From assembly GCF_005893125.1 (NCBI RefSeq), contig NZ_VCJS01000064.1, forward strand, positions 1-61,077: 61,077 nt of DNA, read 5' to 3'. Positions within the stretch are counted from its first letter, which is position 1, and every line of letters starts with the position of its first letter. This DNA is from Nonomuraea basaltis. Lineage in GTDB: Bacteria > Actinomycetota > Actinomycetes > Streptosporangiales > Streptosporangiaceae. The translations under genes were made by a program, and so were the position numbers. A model generated the notes under the pieces. It ran no database searches and was not told the origin of the DNA. It saw only the letters and a list, made by a program, of their open reading frames with translations. Shown here piece after piece: positions 1-7,756 of the stretch.

Positions 1-19
1 AGATGGGTATAAGAGACAG
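1..19. other. Nextera/Tn5 mosaic-end adapter remnant
   Basis: These 19 bases match the Tn5 mosaic end used in Nextera libraries (AGATGTGTATAAGAGACAG) at 18 of 19 positions; only base 6 differs (g for t). The match sits exactly at the first base of the window and breaks into the reading frame of the hydrolase gene that follows. It is best read as untrimmed library adapter at a contig end, not genomic sequence. A natural Tn5 end is unlikely because no transposase or second end is nearby. Confidence 0.9.
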
Positions 20-1151
20 AGGCCAGGGTGTTGGCGGCGCCGGTGTTGGGGGCGATGCGGAGCAGGCGGCTGGTCGTGGCGGCCGCCTCTTGGCGGTTGG
101 CGAAGCGGGGCCAGTCGGTGCATTCGGTGACGCCGGTGGCCTGGTCCGGGTAGCGGGCGCCGCGTGCCGGTACGAAGTCCGAGGCGTCGCCCTTGCCGGC
201 CTTGCGGATGGCCCCGGCCAGCTCGGGCCAGGCCGTGGAGCCTTGGCGGGCGCGGGACAGGGCGAAGGACTGGAGGTCGCGGGCCTTGTAAGCGACGTTG
301 GCGACCTTGGTGGGGATGGGGGTGCGGTCGGCTCGGGCGATCAGTGTGCGCCAGAGGCCGGGGACGTCCTGGCAGCCGTTCGTGGCACACCACGTGAAGA
401 AACGCTGCATGCTCCGCTCGTTGGCCTTGGCCATCTCCTCCAGCTCACGCACCCAGTCGGTCGCGCTGTGGTTCCACGTGCCGTCGAGGACCATCGTGCG
501 GATTCGGCCGGGGAAGAGGCGGGCATACGTCTGGCCGTAGAAGCCGGCGTAGGAGGCGCCGTAGTAGTTGAGCTTGTCGTCGCCCAGGGCCTTTCTGATC
601 GCATCCATGTCCCTGGCGTGGTCCGCTGAGCTCATGTTGGCGAACAGCTCGGGATCCTTGAGTCGGCAGGCCTCGGCGTACCCCCGGTTGGTGTCGGACA
701 GCCGGCCGAAGTCGGCGTCGTCCCGGGGGAGGTCGGGGATGGGGATGCGGGTCCAGGCGCACTGCAGGCCGGTGCTGAGTCCTTGGAATTGCTCGCCGTA
801 GCCGCGGGTGTCCCACGTGACGATGTCCATGCGCTTGCGGAGGTCGGTCCACCAGTTCGGGACGGACTGGGTGAGGGCGATGCCGGGACCACCGGGGCCG
901 CCATAGGCCACCAGGACCGAGCCTTCCGAGGTGCCGGTGGATCTCAGGCGGCCCAGCTTGAGGGTGATCTTGCGGCCGTCGGGCTTCTGCCAGTCGACCG
1001 GGACCTGGAGGTCGGCGCAGTCCATGCCGATCTTGTCGTTGGGGCAGGTCTGCCACTCCAGGGAATTGGTCTCCGCAGCGGCGGGCGCCGCCGCTGGGAC
1101 GAGGAGGGCCGTGGCCAGCAGGGCTTGGGCGATGGCGAGGGGGTTGAACAT
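20..1151 (-). CDS. Secreted alpha/beta hydrolase, tripeptidyl-aminopeptidase type (3' end cut)
   Basis: The protein begins at an ATG read from 1151 with a short secretion signal (MFNPLAIAQALLATALLVPA, then an Ala-rich cleavage region). It continues as an alpha/beta hydrolase of the secreted Streptomyces tripeptidyl aminopeptidase type. Visible family marks are a GGPGG oxyanion-hole segment about 70 residues in and the nucleophile elbow G-A-S-Y-A-G, with the Ser as predicted nucleophile. A Cys-containing C-terminal segment (TECTDWP) is also typical. About 377 codons are present; the frame runs into adapter sequence, so the C-terminus with the catalytic His is missing. It is divergent from the ABC permease gene. 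The peptide substrate is inferred from family only. Confidence 0.82.
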
Positions 1152-1310
1152 GCCGTTCAGGATTCCGGAGCGGGCGGTGGGAACGCGTCGGACCAGGGTT
1201 TGGTTTTCGGGAGCGGGCAGTCGTACCAGGGTTTGTCAGACCATGGGCGGTCCGCATCCGGCGTCTGGAAGTGCTTGCGGTGGTGAGGTGGCGTTGTCAG
1301 CATCGACAGC

Positions 1311-2174
1311 GTGAGCAAATGGCAGTGGGGCTGGGAAGGTGTGCTCGGCGTCATCGCGGTGCTGGGGCTGGGCATGGTCCTGGTCACCGCTCCGACGGCG
1401 CATCTGTTCAACGTCCTGGCGCAGGCCGCGCCGCTCGGCCTGGTCGCCGTGGGGCTGGCTCTGTCGCTGCGTACGGGCATGCCCAACCTCGCCGTGGGCG
1501 CCGTCTCCGCGCTGTCCGGCGTTCTCGTCGCCACCGCTGTGGACGTCGCCGAGCTGTCCCTGATCGCCGGGGTGCTGCTGGTGCTGGTGCTCGCCGCGTT
1601 CGCGGGGCTGGTCACGGGCGCGTTCACGGTGCTGGTGGCGGCGCCCGCCTGGGCGGTCACGCTGGGCGCCGCCGTGGCCTGTGAGGCGTTGATGCTGACG
1701 GTCACTGGCGGCAGGATGATCGCCTTGGGGGATCTGCCGGCGTATTCCCCGGTGCTGTGGTTCGCGGTGTTCGCTGTCGTTTCGGTGGCGGGCGGGCTGC
1801 TGTGGGCGAGGCGGGATGTTCGCGGGCGGCTGAGCAAGGGGTGGACGGCAGGGCTCGTCGGCCTGGCCGGGTCCAGCGTGCTCGCCGCGTTGGGCGGCTT
1901 CGTCCTGCTGCTGCGCCAGGGCGCGGCGCAGCCCGGCTCTCAGGGGATGTCTATCACCGTGTTCGCGCTCGCCGCCGTCCTGCTCGGCGGCACCAGCCCG
2001 AACGGCGAGCGCGGTGCGGTGACGGGCACCCTGCTCAGCGTGCTGATCCTGGCCATCGCGCAGGTTCAGCTCGTCGTCCTGAACATTCCGGCGTGGGTCT
2101 ACACGCTCGTCCTGGGGGCCGTGATCATGGTCGGCCTGACCGTGTCCCGGCTGCTCGAGTCTCTGCGACCGTAG
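1311..2174 (+). CDS. ABC transporter permease, RbsC/BPD_transp_2-like, orphan
   Basis: The 287-aa protein is almost entirely hydrophobic with roughly eight to nine membrane segments and short polar loops. It resembles the permease family of ribose-, xylose- and branched-chain amino-acid-type ABC importers. Supporting marks are the N-terminal run LRTGMPNLAVGAVSALSG, like the 'IDLSVG' region of RbsC, and the late segment LLGGTSPNGERGAVTGTLLS, like the cytoplasmic coupling region GGTSxxGGxGxxxGTxxG. The start is GTG at 1311. It is somewhat shorter than usual (about 320-350 aa). No ATPase or binding-protein gene lies beside it, so partner subunits must be encoded elsewhere if it works as an importer. 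Confidence 0.7.
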   Translation: MSKWQWGWEGVLGVIAVLGLGMVLVTAPTAHLFNVLAQAAPLGLVAVGLALSLRTGMPNLAVGAVSALSGVLVATAVDVAELSLIAGVLLVLVLAAFAGLVTGAFTVLVAAPAWAVTLGAAVACEALMLTVTGGRMIALGDLPAYSPVLWFAVFAVVSVAGGLLWARRDVRGRLSKGWTAGLVGLAGSSVLAALGGFVLLLRQGAAQPGSQGMSITVFALAAVLLGGTSPNGERGAVTGTLLSVLILAIAQVQLVVLNIPAWVYTLVLGAVIMVGLTVSRLLESLRP

Positions 2175-2181
2175 CGGTCGC
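2165..2181. terminator. Hairpin over the permease stop codon
   Basis: GCGACC (2165-2170) and GGTCGC (2176-2181) form a 6-bp stem with a 5-base loop; the TAG stop (2172-2174) lies in the loop. It is placed between two convergent genes, the permease and the S9 peptidase. There is no T-run, as is usual in high-GC actinobacteria. Confidence 0.45.
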
Positions 2182-2193
2182 TAGCTCACGAGG

Positions 2194-4266
2194 TCACGAG
2201 GTCACGCCCAGCGACTTCTTCAGGAAGTCGACCTGGAGCAGCAGCAGGTTCTCCGCCACGACCTCCTGGGGCGTCATGTGGGTGACGCCGGAGAGCGGGA
2301 GCACGCTGTGCTGGCGGCCGGCCGCGAGCAGGGCGGAGGACAGGCGGAGCGTGTGGGCGGCCACCACGTTGTCGTCGGCCAGACCGTGGATCAGCAGCAG
2401 TGGGCGTTCGAGCTTGGAGGCGTCCGCGAACAACGACGAATTCTCGTACACCTCGGGTTGTTCGTCCGGATGGCCCAGGTATCGCTCGGTGTAGCACGTG
2501 TCGTACAGCCGCCAGTCCGTCACCGGCGCCCCCGCCACGGCGGCGTGGAACACGTCAGGACGCCGCAGCACCGCCAGCGCGGCCAGGAAGCCGCCGAACG
2601 ACCAGCCGCGAATGGCCACCTTCGTCAGGTCGAGGTCGTCGGCGTACTGCTCGGCCACGCCGTGCAGGGCGTCGATCTGGTCCTCCAGCGCCGGGGTCGC
2701 CAGGTCGTTGAGCACCGCCCGCTCGAAGGCGGTGCCCCTGCCCGGGGTGCCCCGGCCGTCGGCCACGACGACGGCGAAGCCCTGCTCGGCGAACCACTGG
2801 CTCTCCAGGAACGCGCCGCGCCGGTTGAGCACGCGCTGCGCGTGCGGGCCGCCGTAGGGGTCCATGAGGACCGGCAGCCTGCCCGAGCCCTGCTGGTGCC
2901 ACGAGGGCAGCACCACGGCGGTGGCGAGCTCGCGGCGCCCTGAGCGGCCGATCGAGACCCGCAGGTCGAGGCCGGGACGCTCGGCGTACGACGGGATCGG
3001 CACGGCCATGCCGTCCCGCTTCACGACCGTGGTGGACACGCCCTCGGTGTCGAGGCTCTGCTCGGTGAGCACACCCACCCCGCCCGACATCCGCCCCGAG
3101 AACACCCCGGACCGGGTCGAGACCGGCAGCAGCGAATGCCCGTCCCAGGTCCACAGCTGGATCTCGGTCGGGTCGCCGCTCGCGCTGAACAGCACGCTGT
3201 CGTGATCGACGTCGAGCACGGCCCGGACCTGCAGCGTCGGCGGGGTGACCGCCCGGTCGCCCACGAACAGCCGGTGGCCGCCCTCGGAGCCGGCCACCCA
3301 GACCAGGGCGCCGTCGTCGAGGTGCGCGGGCACGCCGGTGACGATGTCGATCCAGGCCGGGTCGGCATCCTCGCGCACGAGCGTGGACGCGCCCGTCGCC
3401 GGGTCGACCGTGAGCAGCCGCATCGTCCTCTGGTCGCGGGTCAGGGTCACGATCGACAGCGCGTGCTCGTCCCAGGCGGCCGTGGCCAGGTATTCCTCCT
3501 CGTACGGCACCGCGACCCGCGACCCGTCGAGCCCCAGCACGTACAGCTCGGTGATCGCGTTGGGTGTCCCGGCGGCCGGGTAGCGCTGGGCGGTGGCGGG
3601 CCGGTCGGGGTTGGCCGGGTCGGCGACGTGCCAGATGTGCACCGGGGCCTCGTCCGCCCGCTCCGCCAGCAGCGCGTCGCTGGACGGCGCCCACCAGTAG
3701 CCGCGCATCCTGTCCATCTCCTCGGCCGCGATGAACTCGGCCAGCCCGTACGTCACGGTCGCCGACTCCGGCGTGGCCAGCGCGCGGTCCTCACCCGAGG
3801 CCAGGTCCTGCACGTGCAGGGCACCACCCGTGACGTAGGCGACATGTCGCCCGTCGGGCGAAAGGCGGGGGTCGATGACCGCGCCCGGCGTCTCCAGCCT
3901 GCGGGCCCGGCCGGTCGGCAGCTCCACGACGTACAGGCCGCCGGACAGGGCGAAGCAGGCCCGGGTCGCGTCGGTGTCGGTGGCGTACGCGACCACGCCG
4001 CCCGCCCCCTCGCGGCTGCGCTCGCGCCTGGCCCGCTCCTCCGGCGGCAGGTGCTCCTCGTCGCCGCTGAGCGTACGCGGGTCGACCACCAGGCGTTCGA
4101 CATGGGTCTCCGTGTCGAGCTCCCACAGGCAGGTCACCGGATCGGTGCCCGACTTCGTCCGCAGGAAGACCACCCGGCCGCCGTCCGGAGAGATCGTGAA
4201 GCCTCGGGGCACCCCGAGGGTGAACCGGCGGGTCCTGGCAGACAGACGCGGGAAGCTCTCACTCAT
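2194..4266 (-). CDS. S9 family peptidase (dipeptidyl peptidase IV type)
   Basis: This 690-aa protein has an N-terminal beta-propeller of the DPP IV type (about residues 20-420) and a C-terminal alpha/beta-hydrolase peptidase domain (about 440-690). The catalytic triad can be placed: Ser556 in GWSFGG, Asp631 in HGLADDNV and His663 in GVTHMTP. An Asp-Pro-Tyr-Gly-Gly-Pro-His segment marks the start of the peptidase domain. The glutamate pair characteristic of DPP IV (EEM in 'IAAEEMDRMRG') is present, supporting N-terminal dipeptide release. No signal peptide is visible, so it is probably cytoplasmic and works in peptide recycling. It is convergent with the permease and divergent from mshB, with 44 bases between them. 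Confidence 0.93.
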   Translation of the reverse strand: MSESFPRLSARTRRFTLGVPRGFTISPDGGRVVFLRTKSGTDPVTCLWELDTETHVERLVVDPRTLSGDEEHLPPEERARRERSREGAGGVVAYATDTDATRACFALSGGLYVVELPTGRARRLETPGAVIDPRLSPDGRHVAYVTGGALHVQDLASGEDRALATPESATVTYGLAEFIAAEEMDRMRGYWWAPSSDALLAERADEAPVHIWHVADPANPDRPATAQRYPAAGTPNAITELYVLGLDGSRVAVPYEEEYLATAAWDEHALSIVTLTRDQRTMRLLTVDPATGASTLVREDADPAWIDIVTGVPAHLDDGALVWVAGSEGGHRLFVGDRAVTPPTLQVRAVLDVDHDSVLFSASGDPTEIQLWTWDGHSLLPVSTRSGVFSGRMSGGVGVLTEQSLDTEGVSTTVVKRDGMAVPIPSYAERPGLDLRVSIGRSGRRELATAVVLPSWHQQGSGRLPVLMDPYGGPHAQRVLNRRGAFLESQWFAEQGFAVVVADGRGTPGRGTAFERAVLNDLATPALEDQIDALHGVAEQYADDLDLTKVAIRGWSFGGFLAALAVLRRPDVFHAAVAGAPVTDWRLYDTCYTERYLGHPDEQPEVYENSSLFADASKLERPLLLIHGLADDNVVAAHTLRLSSALLAAGRQHSVLPLSGVTHMTPQEVVAENLLLLQVDFLKKSLGVTS

Positions 4267-4310
4267 GGGGCCAATCCTGCCAGGAACGAGCCATTGTTAC
4301 GCTCGCTCCT

Positions 4311-5216
4311 ATGACTGATCGACGGCTCCTGCTCGTGCACGCCCACCCGGACGACGAGTCGATCGGCACCGGCGCGACCATGGCCAAATACGTCGCCGAG
4401 GGCGCCCACGTCACGCTGGTGACCTGCACGCTGGGCGAGGAGGGGGAGGTCATCCCCCAGGACCTCGCCCACCTGGCCGCCGACCAGGACGACGCCCTCG
4501 GCCCGTACCGGATCGGCGAGCTCGAGGCCGCCTGCCAGGCGCTCGGCGTCGAGGACCACCGCTTTCTCGGCGCGCCGGGGCGCTGGCGGGACTCGGGGAT
4601 GATGGGCGTGGCGTCCAACGACCACCCGAAGGCGTTCTGGCTGGCCGGCCTCGACGAGGCGGCGGGCGAGCTCGTCAAGGTGATCCGTGAGGTACGCCCC
4701 CAGGTGCTCGTCACGTACGACGACAACGGTTTCTACGGGCATCCCGACCACATCCAGGCCAACCGCGTTTCGCGCAGAGCGTTCGAGCTGGCCGCGAAAC
4801 CGGATTTCGGCGAGGGCGAGCCGTGGCAGATCGCGAAGTTCTACCACACGGCCGTGGCCAAGTCCGTCATGCAACGCGCCAACGAGGCGTTGCGCGAGGC
4901 CGACGTCGACTTCATCACCGAGAACGTGGACGACATGCCGTTCGGCAACCGGGACGAGGAGATCACCACCGAGATCGACGCGCGCCCGTGGATCGGTAAC
5001 AAGATCGAGGCCCTGCGCGCGCACGCCACCCAGATCAGTGTGAACGACCCCTGGTTCGCCCTGTCCAACAACATCGGCCAGGAGGTCCTGGGCGTCGAGC
5101 ACTACATCCTGGCCATCGGGGTGCCCGGGCCGCCGGTGCCCGGGCCGCCCATCGAGGCGGGTGGCCTCGGTGAGCCGCACAACCGGGAGAACGATCTCTT
5201 CGCGGGGATCCACTAA
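4311..5216 (+). CDS. mshB: MshB: GlcNAc-Ins deacetylase of mycothiol synthesis
   Basis: This 301-aa enzyme removes the acetyl group from N-acetyl-glucosaminyl-inositol, the second committed step of mycothiol synthesis in the cytoplasm. It shows the LmbE/PIG-L zinc motif AHPDDE near the N-terminus (first zinc ligands and catalytic Asp) and the second motif HPDHIQAN near residue 145, which supplies the third zinc ligand. Length and order match MshB of Mycobacterium (about 300 aa). The MshB-specific stretch GRWRDSGMMG separates it from the mycothiol conjugate amidase Mca. The downstream DUF6113 gene is its usual neighbour in actinomycetes. The other msh genes are not in this window. Confidence 0.93.
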   Translation: MTDRRLLLVHAHPDDESIGTGATMAKYVAEGAHVTLVTCTLGEEGEVIPQDLAHLAADQDDALGPYRIGELEAACQALGVEDHRFLGAPGRWRDSGMMGVASNDHPKAFWLAGLDEAAGELVKVIREVRPQVLVTYDDNGFYGHPDHIQANRVSRRAFELAAKPDFGEGEPWQIAKFYHTAVAKSVMQRANEALREADVDFITENVDDMPFGNRDEEITTEIDARPWIGNKIEALRAHATQISVNDPWFALSNNIGQEVLGVEHYILAIGVPGPPVPGPPIEAGGLGEPHNRENDLFAGIH

Positions 5217-5227
5217 CCTCATTCGAC

Positions 5228-5644
5228 ATGGAGCATCGCAGCCAGGCCGAGTCGGCGCTGGGTGGGGCGGCGTACGGCATGCTGTTCGTGCTGGGTGTCG
5301 TCATGGGGGTCGTGGGCGGGTTCACGCATCCGGTGTGGCAGGTGGGCCCGGTGCCGGTCGCGGCCGTCGTCTGGGTGCTGGCGCTGTTCATGGTGTGCCT
5401 GGGGGCGGGCAAGCTGATGCGTGCCCGGCTCGGGGCCGTCGTGGCGGGGGTCGGGTGGCTGCTGGTGACGATGCCGTTCACGCTGAAGCTGGCGGGCGGG
5501 GACCTGGTGATCGCGGACGGCGCTCCCGGCTACGTCTACCTGTACGGGGGGCTCGCGGCCCTTGTGGCGGCCTACCTGCTTTCGCCCTCGTCGGGTGGGG
5601 AATCGTGGCTTCTGCGCGGGTACTCTCCGAAGAACCCGACGTAG
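5228..5644 (+). CDS. DUF6113 family membrane protein
   Basis: A 138-aa protein with four predicted membrane helices (about residues 14-32, 42-60, 66-85 and 101-120), a polar N-terminus and a short charged tail. It follows mshB by 11 bases on the same strand, an arrangement common in actinomycetes, so both are probably co-transcribed. The family has no known function; a link to mycothiol is suggested only by gene order. Confidence 0.8.
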   Translation: MEHRSQAESALGGAAYGMLFVLGVVMGVVGGFTHPVWQVGPVPVAAVVWVLALFMVCLGAGKLMRARLGAVVAGVGWLLVTMPFTLKLAGGDLVIADGAPGYVYLYGGLAALVAAYLLSPSSGGESWLLRGYSPKNPT

Positions 5645-5661
5645 CGGCATAAAGTGACTTC

Positions 5662-6156
5662 GTGCATTCCTTAGAGCGGCACGTAGATCCGGATACGTAT
5701 CGCAAGGTCATCGGCCGCTTCGCCACCGGAGTCGCGATCGTCACGACCAGGCTCGGCGACACCGATCACGCGATGACGGTCAACTCCTTCACGTCCGTCT
5801 CTCTGAACCCTTTACTCGTGCTGTTCTGCGCCGAGAAGGTGGCCCGGTTCCATGGCGCGGTGCTGGAGGCGGGGGTGTGGGGGGTGTCCGTGCTGCCTGC
5901 CTCGATGGAGGACGCCTCGCGGTTCTTCGCGCACCGGGGGCGGCCGCTGAACGGGCAGCTGGCCCGGTGGCCGCATCATCGTGGGGAGTCGGGGGTGGCG
6001 TTGTTCGACGAGGCCATCGCCACGCTGGAGTGCGCCACCACGGCCGTGCACGACGGCGGGGATCACTCGATCGTGGTGGGTGAGGTGACGGCGCTGGACA
6101 CGCCGTCCGACGGGACACCGCTCCTGTACCACGATGGCCGGTACAAGCGGCTCTAG
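5662..6156 (+). CDS. Flavin reductase family protein (FMN-binding split barrel)
   Basis: A 164-aa protein of the flavin-reductase-like family, which binds FMN and usually supplies reduced flavin to a partner monooxygenase. Typical features are the early segment FATGVAIVTTR, the 'MTVNSFTSVSLNPLLVLFC' region that contacts flavin, and the C-terminal DGTPLLYHDGRYKRL that closes the barrel. The start is GTG at 5662, only 17 bases after the DUF6113 gene, so it may share the mshB transcript. No partner oxygenase is adjacent. A strong double hairpin follows. Confidence 0.87.
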   Translation: MHSLERHVDPDTYRKVIGRFATGVAIVTTRLGDTDHAMTVNSFTSVSLNPLLVLFCAEKVARFHGAVLEAGVWGVSVLPASMEDASRFFAHRGRPLNGQLARWPHHRGESGVALFDEAIATLECATTAVHDGGDHSIVVGEVTALDTPSDGTPLLYHDGRYKRL

Positions 6157-6221
6157 GGCTTTGCGCGGGCGTTCCTTGGTACGGAGATGTGTGGTGCTCG
6201 CTCGCCGTGTCCGGGCATGAG

Positions 6222-6264
6222 TCGGGCCAGGCCCGATGGCCTGGCCCGATCAGCTAGCTGATCG
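6222..6264. terminator. Tandem terminator hairpins, one an 18-bp palindrome
   Basis: First hairpin: an 11-bp perfect stem, TCGGGCCAGGC (6222-6232) with GCCTGGCCCGA (6239-6249). It overlaps by three bases an 18-bp perfect palindrome, CGATCAGCTAGCTGATCG (6247-6264). They lie between the convergent flavin reductase and Pro/Thr-repeat genes, so a bidirectional terminator is the simplest role; a protein-binding site is possible for the palindrome. Confidence 0.7.
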
Positions 6265-6300
6265 CATCCCGTGTCAGTGCCCGGGAGTGCTGACCGATTT

Positions 6301-7191
6301 CTACGGTGTCGCGGTGGGGGTCACCGTCGGCGACACCGTGTCTGTCGGGGTCTCGGTAGGTGTCTCCGTCGGTGTCTCGGTCGGTGGCAGCGTGTCCGTC
6401 GGACTCTCCGTGGGCACGTCCGTCGGCTCCTCTGGCGGCGGGCAGACGGGGATCTCCGTGGGGGTCACCGTCGGCGACACCGTGTCCGTCGGGGTCGCGG
6501 TCGGCGGCAACGTGTCCGTCGGGGTCGCGGTCACTGTCTCCGTCGGGGTTTCGGTTGGCGTGACTGTCGGGGTTTCGGTCGGTGTCTCGGTCGGCGGCAA
6601 CGTGTCCGTCGGCGTCTCGGTCGGGGTCACCGTCGCCGTCGGCGTGTCCGTGGGGACGTCGGTCGGCGGGAGGGTGTCTGTCGGTTCGACGCTGGGCTGA
6701 CAGGTGAACGTCACCGTGACCGTCGGACCAGGCTCAGTGACCGTGACCGTGGGACCCGGCACCGTCACGGTCGGCAGGGGCGTCATCGTGACGGCGGGCT
6801 GGCCGCGTTTCTTGTACGTGCCCCAGCCCAGCCTCGTCGTGAAGTTTCCTGCCCCTGTGGTGACCGGGATGTCGGCGCGCGCGGTCTTACACGAGTTGCG
6901 CTTGCACACCCTCTGCTTGACGCCGAAGATGGCGCCCCCGCTGTATTCGACGGAGACGTCCAGATAGGAAACGCCCCTCTTCTTGACCACGGCCGTCGTG
7001 ACGACGTAGTCCTCGGCCGGGGCCGGGGGAGCCTCCGTTGGGGTGTGTTCGGTGGCTAAAGCCACCTTCGCGTCGAGAGGAGTGTCAGTGAATCGTAGGG
7101 GATCGGACGCTGACGTCTGGGTGATCGCCACTCCGCCGGCTCCTGCCAGTGCGACGGTGCCGAGCAGCGTGCCCAGGATGGAGAATCTCAT
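6301..7191 (-). CDS. Secreted Pro/Thr-repeat protein
   Basis: The predicted product is 296 aa from the ATG at 7191, chosen because it gives a clean signal peptide (MRFSILGTLLGTVALAGAGG) and has GAGCAGG about 6 bases upstream; a longer frame exists but adds a hydrophilic stretch. A globular part of about 110 residues follows, with two Cys (KQRVCKRNSCK) that may form a disulfide. The last 150 or so residues are almost only Thr, Pro, Glu, Val, Asp and Ser in a degenerate 'PTxTPTET' pattern broken once by a VCPPPEEP segment. This looks like an extended, probably glycosylated stalk at the cell surface. There is no LPXTG or C-terminal anchor. Function unknown. Confidence 0.75.
   Translation of the reverse strand: MRFSILGTLLGTVALAGAGGVAITQTSASDPLRFTDTPLDAKVALATEHTPTEAPPAPAEDYVVTTAVVKKRGVSYLDVSVEYSGGAIFGVKQRVCKRNSCKTARADIPVTTGAGNFTTRLGWGTYKKRGQPAVTMTPLPTVTVPGPTVTVTEPGPTVTVTFTCQPSVEPTDTLPPTDVPTDTPTATVTPTETPTDTLPPTETPTETPTVTPTETPTETVTATPTDTLPPTATPTDTVSPTVTPTEIPVCPPPEEPTDVPTESPTDTLPPTETPTETPTETPTDTVSPTVTPTATP
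6304..6695 (-). repeat. Low-complexity Thr-Pro coding repeat
   Basis: About 390 bases of degenerate 12- to 24-base units encoding variants of T-P-T-E/D-T/V. On the plus strand it appears as repeated gtcggggtc/gtctccgtcgg motifs. Imperfect units suggest expansion by slippage followed by drift. The repeat also makes this segment liable to assembly collapse. Confidence 0.85.
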
Positions 7192-7266
7192 AATCCTGCT
7201 CTTGTGGGAGATTTCAGGACCCTGATCATTATTCCGACATGTCAAGATTGGTCAAGACTGAGACGC

Positions 7267-7686
7267 ATGGACAAGCGGTTTCGGTTCCGGCGCGCGGCGA
7301 ACTACATCAATCTCGCCACTCCGCTCGGTTTGCTGGTCTCCATCATCGGTGGTGCCACCAGGCGACCCGGCCCCAACGGGCTCATCCTCGCCTTCGGTTA
7401 CCGCTACCGCTTCCCCATCGCCGGGGCGTTCACGGTGGGGAATGTCGTCCTGACCAGGTGGGATTCGCTGAGCGACCGGCTCATCCGCCACGAGGGACGG
7501 CACGCCACGCAGTGGGCTTGGTGCGTCGGGCTGCCCATGCTGCCGCTCTATCTGCTGGCCATGCTGATCTCGGTCCTGCTCTGCGGGCACCAGGCTTCAT
7601 ACAACCTCTTCGAGCGCCTGGCCGACCTGGAGGACGGCGGTTACCCCCGGGCGGTGCTGTGGTGGAAGCGCCACAGGGGCAGCTGA
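7267..7686 (+). CDS. Small membrane protein with HEXXH motif, unknown function
   Basis: A 139-aa protein from the ATG at 7267; an in-frame upstream start would add 21 polar residues. It shows a basic N-terminus, a weak hydrophobic segment, then HEGRH at residues 75-79, which fits the HEXXH zinc signature. A hydrophobic helix at about 88-106 follows. A conserved-looking acidic segment (NLFERLADLEDGGY, about 113-126) could supply a third metal ligand (Glu116 or Glu122) as in gluzincins. I recall similar uncharacterised small actinobacterial proteins but no named family. Protease activity is inference from the motif alone. It is divergent from the Pro/Thr-repeat gene. Confidence 0.6.
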   Translation: MDKRFRFRRAANYINLATPLGLLVSIIGGATRRPGPNGLILAFGYRYRFPIAGAFTVGNVVLTRWDSLSDRLIRHEGRHATQWAWCVGLPMLPLYLLAMLISVLLCGHQASYNLFERLADLEDGGYPRAVLWWKRHRGS

Positions 7687-7688
7687 GG

Positions 7689-7705
7689 TTGACTCTTCCA
7701 GTCAA
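7689..7705. terminator. Short hairpin between convergent genes
   Basis: TTGACT (7689-7694) pairs with AGTCAA (7700-7705) across a 5-base loop, directly after the HEXXH gene and before the end of the convergent membrane-protein gene. Confidence 0.4.
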
Positions 7706-7756
7706 TTCCAGGGCGTCTGCCGGATGATCGACGCGAGACGACCGTCCGTTGGGTGA

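Noticed and set aside
1..19. Genuine Tn5-family transposon end
   Set aside because: No transposase, resistance gene or second end; location exactly at the sequence start fits library adapter.
6301..6700. Repeat region considered as a CRISPR array
   Set aside because: Units are short, degenerate and in frame with a Thr/Pro-rich protein; there are no spacers and no cas genes.
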